This document shows, piece after piece, positions 1 through 6,462 of a stretch of 22,478 bases of DNA; position 1 is the stretch's first letter; every line of letters starts with the position of its first letter. The notes below the pieces were generated by a model that was not told the DNA's origin, did no database searches, and was given only the letters and a program-made list of their open reading frames with translations. Source of the DNA: Minisyncoccota bacterium (GTDB taxonomy: Bacteria; Patescibacteriota; Minisyncoccia; Phycocordibacterales; UBA1006). The stretch is from the NCBI GenBank assembly GCA_937970115.1, contig CALBVO010000047.1:1-22478 (forward strand), read 5' to 3'. The position numbers were made by a program, and so were the translations under genes.

Positions 1-2
1 CT

Positions 3-479
3 ATTCGTATTTTAAAACAAAAAACTAATTGGGATATTTCCATTGTGAATACTATTGGTGAAAATGAATATATTGCCTATCCACCAGAACGAGGGCCAGT
101 TCGAAAACAAGTCACATATTTCTTGGCAGAAAGCCCATATACACAACCTGAATTATCTGATGAATCAGGAGGTATAGATAATGTTCGTTGGTTTGAATTA
201 TCTGAGATTAGTGATTTGAATATCTACGATGATGTTTCAAAAATGCTTATTAAATCAATTAACATGATATTAGGTCATAATCCAGAAGGTGAAGTTCTTG
301 AAGAAGAACCATCTAAAAAACAAATAGCCACACAAGAAAAAGAAGAACAAGCAACAAAACAAGAGTCAGTTGATATTTCTGGTTTGAAGGTTGCCGAGTT
401 AAAAGCTCTTGCAAAAGAACGTGAAATACAAGGATACAGCATCATGAAAAAAGCTGAGTTAATTGCTGCCTTATCATAA
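3..479 (+). CDS. NUDIX hydrolase, 3' part, fused to Rho_N-like domain (5' end outside window)
   Basis: The reading frame is open from the left edge, so the gene starts before the window; the first GTG, at 45, is internal. The visible N-terminal part (strand and loop around KQVTYFLAES, then VRWFELSEIS and a closing helix) matches the C-terminal half of a NUDIX fold, whose family hydrolyses nucleoside diphosphates linked to another group. The NUDIX box itself would lie upstream and is not seen, so catalytic competence cannot be judged. After a Glu/Lys-rich linker, the last ~33 residues (LKVAELKALAKER...KKAELIAAL) resemble the Rho N-terminal/SAP-like helical domain that binds nucleic acid. The stop is 5 nt before rnc, so the two genes may be cotranscribed. 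A NUDIX protein with a nucleic-acid-binding tail next to RNase III suggests an RNA-related role, but that is inference. Confidence 0.7.
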   Translation: MRILKQKTNWDISIVNTIGENEYIAYPPERGPVRKQVTYFLAESPYTQPELSDESGGIDNVRWFELSEISDLNIYDDVSKMLIKSINMILGHNPEGEVLEEEPSKKQIATQEKEEQATKQESVDISGLKVAELKALAKEREIQGYSIMKKAELIAALS

Positions 480-484
480 TTATT

Positions 485-1180
485 ATGGAAAAATATTCTG
501 CCTTTGAGCAAAAATTAAATATTGATTTTCAAAATAAGAGTTTGTTGCAACAAGCTTTTATTCATCGTTCGTATATTAATGAGCACAAAGGAACTGATTT
601 AGAACACAATGAGCGCTTAGAATTTCTAGGTGATGCGGTTTTAGAATTAGTGGTAACTGATTTTCTTTTTGAAAAATATCCAGACATTGCAGAAGGTCGT
701 TTAACTGCGTACCGATCTGCACTTGTTCGAACTGAAAGTATCTCTGCTGCAGCACGTGCTATGGGAATGAATGACCTTCTAATGCTTTCAAAGGGAGAAT
801 CACGTGACGAAGGAAAGGCGCGAGATTATATTTTGGCTAATACCTTTGAATCATTTGTAGGTGCGGTGTATTTAGATCTTGGCTATGATGCTGCACGATC
901 AGTTATTAAGAATGCATTGTTTGATACGATTGATACCATTATTTCTGAAGGAACGTGGCGAGATGCAAAATCCTACGTCCAAGAAAAAGCACAAGAGCTG
1001 TACAATGAAACACCACGTTACGAATTGGTTTCGTCTGATGGTCCAGATCATGACAAAAACTTTGTAATGGCAATTTATTTTGGTGATAAAGAAATTGCCG
1101 AAGGATCAGGAAATAGCAAACAAAAAGCACAACAAGATGCAGCCCAAAAAGCTATTCAGTCAGAAGGTTGGGAAGATTAG
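485..1180 (+). CDS. rnc: Ribonuclease III
   Basis: This 231-residue protein is the normal length for RNase III, the double-strand-specific endonuclease of rRNA and mRNA processing. The N-terminal catalytic domain carries the signature HNERLEFLGDAVLEL (41-55), supplying the metal-binding acidic residues E43, E46 and D50. The second acidic motif reads LANTFESFVGAVYLD (117-131): the key Glu (E122) is present, but the position matching E. coli D114 is Asn (N119). A double-stranded RNA-binding domain covers about 157-228 (DAKSYVQEKAQEL...KQKAQQDAAQKAI). The ATG lies 5 nt after the upstream stop with no Shine-Dalgarno sequence, so it is either translationally coupled or served by a short-leader transcript; a TATCAT ends 7 nt before the ATG. 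Identification is firm; the effect of the Asn is unknown. Confidence 0.95.
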   Translation: MEKYSAFEQKLNIDFQNKSLLQQAFIHRSYINEHKGTDLEHNERLEFLGDAVLELVVTDFLFEKYPDIAEGRLTAYRSALVRTESISAAARAMGMNDLLMLSKGESRDEGKARDYILANTFESFVGAVYLDLGYDAARSVIKNALFDTIDTIISEGTWRDAKSYVQEKAQELYNETPRYELVSSDGPDHDKNFVMAIYFGDKEIAEGSGNSKQKAQQDAAQKAIQSEGWED

Positions 1181-1493
1181 GAAAAATTTTAAAATGATTA
1201 GATGGCCGCGTCATCTTTGATATTCACTTAGTAATCGTCCAGGTTCGGACGTCTTGTGCGTTTATATCTCGATTTCTTGCTCTCTATCTTATTTTTTAAT
1301 TCCTGAATTATTTTTCAAATCTTCTCTTAATGCCTTGGTATTATGTTACACGAATGACCTAATTTAGGAGAATTTTTATACAATAGTAATTGTATCTTAT
1401 TATGATTATTTTTTTATGTCATAATATTTTGTTTTATATATACCTATTTCTGAGAAGTTTTCTGTGTTACAATTTATACATCTCAATTTTATT
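1181..1493. other. Intergenic region between rnc and smc with two short hairpins
   Basis: This 313-bp stretch contains no credible ORF. Just after rnc is a more GC-rich block with two adjacent hairpins: AGATG/CATCT with a 7-nt loop (1200-1216) and CGTCC/GGACG with a 6-nt loop (1236-1251). Neither is followed by a T-run, so they do not look like a standard terminator. Further on, at 1380-1395, is a short palindrome (TACAAT-AGTA-ATTGTA), followed by very AT-rich DNA that presumably holds the smc promoter. TACAAT at 1468-1473 is one candidate -10, without a convincing -35. The hairpin block could be the 3' UTR of rnc or a small RNA; nothing in the sequence decides. Confidence 0.35.
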
Positions 1494-3764
1494 ATGCATT
1501 TAAAACGACTTGAACTTAATGGATTCAAATCATTCGCACATAAAAGCGAATTTGTTTTTGATGTACCTATTATTGCTATTGTTGGTCCAAACGGATCAGG
1601 AAAATCAAATGTCGTCGAATCTATTCGTTTTGTATTAGGTGAACAATCGGTAAAATCAATGCGAGGTAAGACAGGTGCAGATATGATTTTTAAGGGATCA
1701 AAAGAAATATCAAAACTTTCTCGAGCTTCGGTATCTATTGTATTTGATAATACAGACCGCGTGTTTCATATTGGGCAACATAATAATACAAAAATTAACG
1801 TTGATTTCGATGAGGTAACCATTACACGTGAAGTCTATTCTGATGGTGCAAATAAATATTTGATTAATGGCCATGAAGTTCGCATGAAGGATATCCATGA
1901 GTTGATTGCATCAGTGAATATCGGTGCATCAGGTCACCATATTATTTCTCAAGGTGAGGCTGATCGATATTTAAATTCAAATATTAAAGACCGACGTGAA
2001 CTTATCGAAGAAGCACTTGGTTTAAAGGTTTATCAATATCGTATTAAAGAATCCCAACGTAAATTGAAACGTGCCGAGGATAATATGCGTGAATCAGAAA
2101 TTATGCGTCGAGAATTGGCACCGCACTTACGTTTTCTGAAAAGACAAGTAGACAAAATCGAAAAGGCAAAAAATCTACGTTCTGAATTAGGTTTAAAATA
2201 TCAATCTTATTTTGCAAACGAAGATTACCTACGAAGAAAACTAGCTCGAGATCTTGATATAGATAGAGAAAAAATACAAGCAGAATATGTGCAGGTTAAT
2301 GATTTTTTTAAAAATTATGGAGAGGTTGATACTCAAAAAATATTTTCAGAAGAACAAGATATCGCCAAGGCTCATAAGCAAATTGCTGAGCTCAATGTAA
2401 AAATTACCCAGGAGCGACAAGAGTTAGGACGTATTGAAGGAATGGTCGCTATGTTGGTCAAACAACAGGAAGCTTCACAAAATAAGGCAACAGATTCTTC
2501 AATTCAAAAAAAACATCCCGGGTTTTCATATGATGTAGTTGCTGAATTTCTTACTACGGTGACTACACAAATTGACCTTATGGGTGTGAGTCGTCATGTA
2601 ACTTTTCAAACAATAAAAGATCGCATTAAGGAATTTTTAAAATCCCCAGTAGAACCCGCAGCCTTGCCAACCTTTGTTGATAATAGTTCGGAAATTAAAA
2701 ACCTTGAAGAAAAAAAGAAATCTATCCATGACAATATTGAAGATCTATTGGGCATTATTGATTCAACACAAGAAACAATTAATCAACTTGGACATCTATT
2801 ATCTACTAAACGACAACAAGATCAGAAATCTCAGCGACAATATTATGAATATGTTGCAAAGAAAAAAGAACTTGATGGTAAGCGTGCATTAATTACTACG
2901 CGTGATGAATCATTGGGTCTTCGTGCTAATGCACGTAACGAAGAATATCAAGAAGCTTTGGTATTATTAGGTGTTTCTGGAATTCAATATCAAACAATTG
3001 CAATTGAGCATGATATGGATGTAACAACACAAAGCCAAGAAGTCGCTCGTCGTGAAATGGAACGGTTGAAAATTCGTCTCGAGGATATTGGAGGTGGTTC
3101 TGGCGTTGAGTTAATCCAGGAATATGAAGAAACACTTGAACGTGATCAATTTTTAGAAAAAGAGCTTGAGGATATTAAAAATTCGATTGAATCTCTTGAA
3201 AAAATTATTGAAGACCTTAAAGAAACCTTAAATAGTCAATTTAATACTGGTGTGAAAAAAATAAATGAACAATTTGATCGATTCTTTAAATTAATGTTCG
3301 GTGGAGGGAAGGCAAAACTTGAACCTGCTATTATCAAAAAACGTAAGCGAAAAGCCTCTGATGGTGAGCAATTAGAATTAATCTCAGAGGACGAAGATCA
3401 AAAAGTAGAATACGGTATTGATATTGCTGTTCAATTACCACGCAAGAAGGTTTCAGACCTCGATATGCTCTCAGGTGGTGAACGATCATTAACATCAATT
3501 GCATTATTGTTTGCATTATCACAGGTAAATCCACCACCATTTTTGGTATTAGATGAGACTGATGCCGCATTGGATGAAGCCAACTCACAGCGCTATGGTG
3601 ATATGGTTGAGCAACTTTCACAATTCTCACAATTAATTGTGGTAACTCACAATCGAGAGACCATGAGTCGCGCGCAAACATTGTTTGGTGTGACTCTTGG
3701 GAAGGGAGATGCGTCGACGACGTTATCACTGCGTCTCGAAGATGCCACTCAATACGCAAAATAA
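1494..3764 (+). CDS. smc: Short SMC-family chromosome-structure ATPase
   Basis: SMC proteins are ABC-type ATPases that organise and segregate chromosomes as ring-shaped dimers. Both halves of the head are present: MHLKRLELNGFKSF and Walker A GPNGSGKSN (31-39) at the N-terminus; the ABC signature LSGGERSLTSIALLFA (from 659) and Walker B FLVLDETDAALD (from 683), then the HN switch VVTHNRE, at the C-terminus. I chose the ATG at 1494 because MHLKRLELNGFKSF is where family members begin; an upstream GTG at 1464 would add ten unsupported residues. At about 756 residues the protein is far shorter than the usual ~1150-1200. Two coiled-coil stretches (roughly 160-345 and 395-620) are short. The ~60-residue segment between them (around GFSYDVVAEFL...IKDRIKEFL) does not show the conserved glycine-rich hinge. 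Dimerisation therefore may differ. No scpA/scpB is in the window. Confidence 0.9.
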   Translation: MHLKRLELNGFKSFAHKSEFVFDVPIIAIVGPNGSGKSNVVESIRFVLGEQSVKSMRGKTGADMIFKGSKEISKLSRASVSIVFDNTDRVFHIGQHNNTKINVDFDEVTITREVYSDGANKYLINGHEVRMKDIHELIASVNIGASGHHIISQGEADRYLNSNIKDRRELIEEALGLKVYQYRIKESQRKLKRAEDNMRESEIMRRELAPHLRFLKRQVDKIEKAKNLRSELGLKYQSYFANEDYLRRKLARDLDIDREKIQAEYVQVNDFFKNYGEVDTQKIFSEEQDIAKAHKQIAELNVKITQERQELGRIEGMVAMLVKQQEASQNKATDSSIQKKHPGFSYDVVAEFLTTVTTQIDLMGVSRHVTFQTIKDRIKEFLKSPVEPAALPTFVDNSSEIKNLEEKKKSIHDNIEDLLGIIDSTQETINQLGHLLSTKRQQDQKSQRQYYEYVAKKKELDGKRALITTRDESLGLRANARNEEYQEALVLLGVSGIQYQTIAIEHDMDVTTQSQEVARREMERLKIRLEDIGGGSGVELIQEYEETLERDQFLEKELEDIKNSIESLEKIIEDLKETLNSQFNTGVKKINEQFDRFFKLMFGGGKAKLEPAIIKKRKRKASDGEQLELISEDEDQKVEYGIDIAVQLPRKKVSDLDMLSGGERSLTSIALLFALSQVNPPPFLVLDETDAALDEANSQRYGDMVEQLSQFSQLIVVTHNRETMSRAQTLFGVTLGKGDASTTLSLRLEDATQYAK

Positions 3765-3767
3765 TAT

Positions 3768-3890
3768 AAAAAACTCTAAAATTGACGTATAGCTTTGTTG
3801 CTTTCGGCGATCGGTTTGCCAAGGTATTTCCATACCTCGTCTGCACACTCGCGCCTCAGCGCCTCGCTCTACATTCAATTTAGAGTTTTT
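3768..3890 (+). terminator. smc terminator with large decorated loop
   Basis: Near-perfect inverted arms AAAAACTCTAAAATTG and CAATTTAGAGTTTTT close a ~90-nt GC-richer loop, which itself holds a hairpin AGGTA-TTTCCA-TACCT. The outer 3' arm ends in a T-run, as in an intrinsic terminator, but the loop is far larger than usual. Confidence 0.5.
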
Positions 3891-3922
3891 ATTATGTAGA
3901 GATGGTTTTGATAAATAAAAAA

Positions 3923-3946
3923 AGCAAAAGATATATATCTTTTGCT
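3923..3946 (-). terminator. Terminator of the 3964-4266 gene
   Basis: A perfect 24-bp palindrome with arms AGCAAAAGATAT/ATATCTTTTGCT lies just beyond the stop. Read on the minus strand it is followed by a run of Ts, typical of an intrinsic terminator. The plus-strand side has no T-run. Confidence 0.75.
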
Positions 3947-3963
3947 CCTGTGTTGTTTTGACA

Positions 3964-4266
3964 TTAGAATTTAATTCCTACCAATTTTTCTGCAAATTGG
4001 TGCTCTGCATTGTTTTTCAGTGTTACATTTCCATATTTTTTTACACCACCAACACTTGCTGGTTTACATTTTCTTCTCTCTTCTTGGGTTAAGATGTAAT
4101 AATCATCACTTTCAATAATTTCAGTTATTTCCTTCCAGGTTCTTTTGTGATATTGCTTACTCCAAGGAAATTTTTTTGGAATAGGTATTTCAATAGGAAT
4201 TTCATGAGTATAAGTGTAGTGAGTTGGTATCGTTGGATCTTCTCCGCCTGCATATGACATTGACAT
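3964..4266 (-). CDS. Hypothetical 100-residue protein
   Basis: I do not recognise this protein. It is soluble, without signal peptide or membrane segment. It has a Pro/Tyr-rich N-terminus (PTIPTHYTYTHEIPIEIPIPKK), then a predicted helix (TWKEITEIIES) and a basic stretch (EERRKCKP) with one cysteine. Two in-frame ATGs, 4266 and 4260, could start it. TAAAAC ending 8 nt before the first ATG is a weak -10. The gene is supported mainly by its own perfect hairpin terminator directly downstream and by lying alone on the minus strand between terminators. It could be a lineage-specific small protein. Confidence 0.5.
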   Translation of the reverse strand: MSMSYAGGEDPTIPTHYTYTHEIPIEIPIPKKFPWSKQYHKRTWKEITEIIESDDYYILTQEERRKCKPASVGGVKKYGNVTLKNNAEHQFAEKLVGIKF

Positions 4267-4323
4267 GTGTTTTAGGTTTTTTTCTAATTAATATTATTTT
4301 TAAACAAAAAATATAGTCAAATA

Positions 4324-4353
4324 AAAAAGCACTTATTCCGATAAGTGCTTTTT
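4324..4353 (-). terminator. Terminator of the 4333-4545 gene
   Basis: Perfect 13-bp stem AAAAAGCACTTAT/ATAAGTGCTTTTT around a TCCG loop. The last codons of the upstream gene lie inside the hairpin. A/T tails on both sides make it bidirectional. Confidence 0.8.
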
Positions 4354-4545
4354 ATATAATTTTTCCCATGAATGAGTTCTGTAATAGTATTTAATAGCTG
4401 CACGTAATTCCTCAGGGTAATTTTTAATTAGATATAAACCCTCGGTTTGTATGATTGCTGTTTTGGTTTTATGTGAAATTAATTTGTATAAATATAAAAA
4501 GATTTCTATAAATGCAATAGACCGTAATAACTGAATGAGTTCCAT
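4333..4545 (-). CDS. Hypothetical 70-residue protein
   Basis: This protein is not recognised. It starts with a hydrophobic stretch (LIQLLRSIAFIEIFLYLYKLI, about 3-23) that could be an amphipathic or membrane-associated helix, then a Lys/Tyr-rich C-terminal half (EELRAAIKYYYRTHSWEKLYKKHL) that looks helical. It is bounded by a plausible promoter (TTGTGA-N16-TATACT, 4568-4595, giving a leader of about 15 nt) and a perfect hairpin terminator containing its stop codon. This supports it as a real transcription unit even without a known family. Confidence 0.5.
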   Translation of the reverse strand: MELIQLLRSIAFIEIFLYLYKLISHKTKTAIIQTEGLYLIKNYPEELRAAIKYYYRTHSWEKLYKKHLSE

Positions 4546-4567
4546 AATTTATTCATATTTTAAATAT

Positions 4568-4595
4568 AGTATAATAATTTGCTATTAATTCACAA
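4568..4595 (-). promoter_or_regulatory. Promoter of the 4333-4545 gene
   Basis: TTGTGA (4590-4595), 16-bp spacer, TATACT (4568-4573) on the minus strand, with the ATG 22 nt further on. One of the few genes here with a real 5' leader. Confidence 0.45.
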
Positions 4596-4619
4596 GTTTA
4601 ATATATATACAGAAAATAA

Positions 4620-4652
4620 AAAAAGCAGCGAGATAGTATCTTTCTGCTTTTT
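4620..4652 (-). terminator. Terminator of the 4701-4958 gene
   Basis: Arms AAAAAGCAG/CTGCTTTTT with a partly paired inner part (AGATA/TCTT), about 50 nt past the stop of the minus-strand gene. A/T tails on both sides. Confidence 0.6.
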
Positions 4653-4700
4653 ATATATAATTATACGTCTTTTTAATAATGAGCGTTATTATTTCATATT

Positions 4701-4958
4701 TTAGTATTTATTGAGTTCGTGGATTCTATTGTTTTTCATTAATAAATCTTCATCATAGAATTTACATTGCTGTTTATTGAGACTATTTCTTTCATAAACA
4801 CTTAATATAATATATATTTTTTTATTATATCTTAATCTGAAGAGTTTAATTCGAGCAGAGAAATAACATCTAATTAATAGTATTTTCATTCGTACATCTA
4901 TTAATGTGATCATAAAATATTGTTTCCAATAGTTAAGCTTATTTTTAGTATTCTTCAT
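4701..4958 (-). CDS. Hypothetical 85-residue basic protein
   Basis: This protein is not recognised. It is strongly basic and rich in Lys, Arg, Asn, Tyr and Ile, with alternating hydrophobic/basic residues in the middle (MKILLIRCYFSARIKLFRLRYNKKIYIIL) and no clear transmembrane helix or catalytic motif. Composition follows the local AT richness, so the ORF could be fortuitous. In its favour are a promoter-like TTGACT-N17-CATAAT about 30 nt upstream of the ATG and a hairpin terminator downstream on the same strand. Confidence 0.35.
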   Translation of the reverse strand: MKNTKNKLNYWKQYFMITLIDVRMKILLIRCYFSARIKLFRLRYNKKIYIILSVYERNSLNKQQCKFYDEDLLMKNNRIHELNKY

Positions 4959-4985
4959 TGTATATTTTTTGAATTTCTTTATTCA

Positions 4986-5014
4986 ATTATGAATGAGTTT
5001 TAAAATAAAGTCAA
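4986..5014 (-). promoter_or_regulatory. Promoter of the 4701-4958 gene
   Basis: TTGACT (5009-5014), 17-bp spacer and CATAAT (4986-4991) on the minus strand, giving a leader of about 20 nt. Confidence 0.45.
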
Positions 5015-5114
5015 AATAGAATGAAGAAAATTTAATAAAATTCTCAGAATTGTGAAGATGAATGAAACAAGGAGTAAAGCGACTATGTTGAATTTATGCA
5101 AGCTCGAGGAACAG

Positions 5115-5162
5115 AAAAAGAGCAAAAAATAGGTACGTAATTATACCTTGAGTGCTCTTTTT
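5115..5162 (-). terminator. Terminator of the D,D-carboxypeptidase gene, branched
   Basis: Outer 10-bp stem AAAAAGAGCA/TGCTCTTTTT (5115-5124 with 5153-5162) encloses a second hairpin AGGTA/TACCT (5131-5148). It lies about 40 nt past the minus-strand stop and ends in T on that strand. The layout resembles the decorated terminators of smc and secA. Confidence 0.6.
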
Positions 5163-5199
5163 TTGTTTGGCACCAAAGACATTCACGATTCTGTGAATC

Positions 5200-6183
5200 C
5201 TATAAATAGGCTACGTAGGTTTTCAAATAATCTAATATATTCCTTGTATCCTGTTGTCGTGTATTTGATTGCAGAATCACTACTGCAATATTTTTTGTTT
5301 GATCGTTTGCAAGCTGAATTTGGTAATAGCCAATACTCGTCTGTCGTGCCGCATTAGTATATCCAGTTTTTCCCCCTTTGAATTCAGGAAAACGAGCAGC
5401 TTTGTTAATATTTTTCCAGACATATTGATCGTTTTCCTTGAAACTGAGGCGAGAAATATCAATAATTTGAGGATAATCACGTCGTACCCCTCGCATCATA
5501 GTAAAAAGATCACGAGCGGTTGAAGTATTATTTTTTGATAATCCTGTTGGATCCTCAAAACGAGTACTATGCATACCAAGTTTATTGGCACTGATCTGCA
5601 TCTTTGCAATAAATTCATCTCGATTTCGTTGCTGTGCAATAATTTCACCAGCATCATTAGACGATACAAGTAATAGAGGGTAGAGCAGCTCTCGGATGGT
5701 TAGATTGTCACCAACCTTAAACCTACCACGATTACCTTCAACTGCTAATTTGTCTTTAGTAATTTGTGCTTGTTCTCTAGGTGTTAATATATCTGCTGCG
5801 GTATAGGACGTCATATATTTAGTTATTGATGCGATAGGGTAAATAGTATGAGGTTTTCGTTCAAAGATAATTTCACCGGTATCCAAATCTCCAACAAGGA
5901 AACTTTGTGCCTGAATACTTCCTAGTTTATCAAGTTTTTGTAGGATATACCGTGGCTCGATAACTTCTTGCACTGATTCTTCAAAGGAAAAAAGTTCATT
6001 TGATTGAGAAGTTGTTTCTTTGTTTGGTTTATTAATTATTTGATCTTGATTTGTTGTGTAAAAAGCAAGTTTATCATTTTTTTTTAATCCAAAGGTGATT
6101 GAAAATAAAGAAAAAGAACCAATAATTAGTGCAAGTCCAAGGGTTATATGTGCTATTTTATTTTCTTCTTTATAAAAATTCAT
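5200..6183 (-). CDS. D-alanyl-D-alanine carboxypeptidase (peptidase S11, penicillin-binding protein)
   Basis: This is a serine peptidase that trims the terminal D-Ala of peptidoglycan stem peptides outside the membrane. All three catalytic motifs of the family are present in order: SITK (119-122, nucleophile S119 and base K122), SSN (174-176) and KTG (272-274, within GGKTGYTN). An uncleaved-type N-terminal membrane anchor covers about 11-32 (AHITLGLALIIGSFSLFSI), followed by a Ser/Thr/Asn-rich spacer. The start is set by a consensus promoter whose -10 ends 6 nt before the ATG at 6183; an earlier ATG at 6225 lies upstream of that -35. This gives 327 residues. The C-terminal beta domain seen in PBP5-type enzymes is missing, as in many short S11 members. 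It implies a peptidoglycan wall. Confidence 0.9.
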   Translation of the reverse strand: MNFYKEENKIAHITLGLALIIGSFSLFSITFGLKKNDKLAFYTTNQDQIINKPNKETTSQSNELFSFEESVQEVIEPRYILQKLDKLGSIQAQSFLVGDLDTGEIIFERKPHTIYPIASITKYMTSYTAADILTPREQAQITKDKLAVEGNRGRFKVGDNLTIRELLYPLLLVSSNDAGEIIAQQRNRDEFIAKMQISANKLGMHSTRFEDPTGLSKNNTSTARDLFTMMRGVRRDYPQIIDISRLSFKENDQYVWKNINKAARFPEFKGGKTGYTNAARQTSIGYYQIQLANDQTKNIAVVILQSNTRQQDTRNILDYLKTYVAYL

Positions 6184-6189
6184 ATTTAT

Positions 6190-6218
6190 ATTATAAAACT
6201 TATAAAATTTTTTGTCAA
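6190..6218 (-). promoter_or_regulatory. Perfect sigma70-type promoter giving a leaderless transcript
   Basis: On the minus strand TTGACA (6213-6218), exactly 17 bp, then TATAAT (6190-6195). The start codon follows after 6 nt, so the expected +1 falls on the A of the ATG. This decides the carboxypeptidase start. Confidence 0.8.
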
Positions 6219-6434
6219 AATACATTGCTTTATATAACAGCTTTATAAATATCTTAATTTCATAAACTGAAATTAATTATTTGTACACATTGACCAATTC
6301 TTAATGAATAATATATCGTCAAAAGATGAGATGTACCAACAAGATAACGATATATATATTACAAATATTCTCGTGGTGAATAACTTGTAGAAACACATAA
6401 TAGTCGCTCGCATTTCTTTAGCTATCTCATTATA

Positions 6435-6462
6435 ACAAAAAGCAAAAAAATTATTTCTTGCT
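6435..6462 (-). terminator. Terminator of rnr
   Basis: On the minus strand AGCAAGAAA-TAAT-TTTTTTGCT (9 bp with one G-T pair) overlaps the rnr stop codon and is followed by TTTTT. Confidence 0.6.

Noticed and set aside
3334..3846. A 170-codon minus-strand ORF over the end of smc
   Set aside because: Lies opposite the conserved smc ATPase motifs, which are clearly the coding frame; composition is unlike a protein.
6240..6433. A 46-codon minus-strand ORF (MRATIMCFYKLF...) between rnr and the carboxypeptidase gene
   Set aside because: A TATAAT lies 15 nt before its ATG but there is no -35, no terminator after the ORF and no protein-like composition; likely chance in AT-rich DNA.
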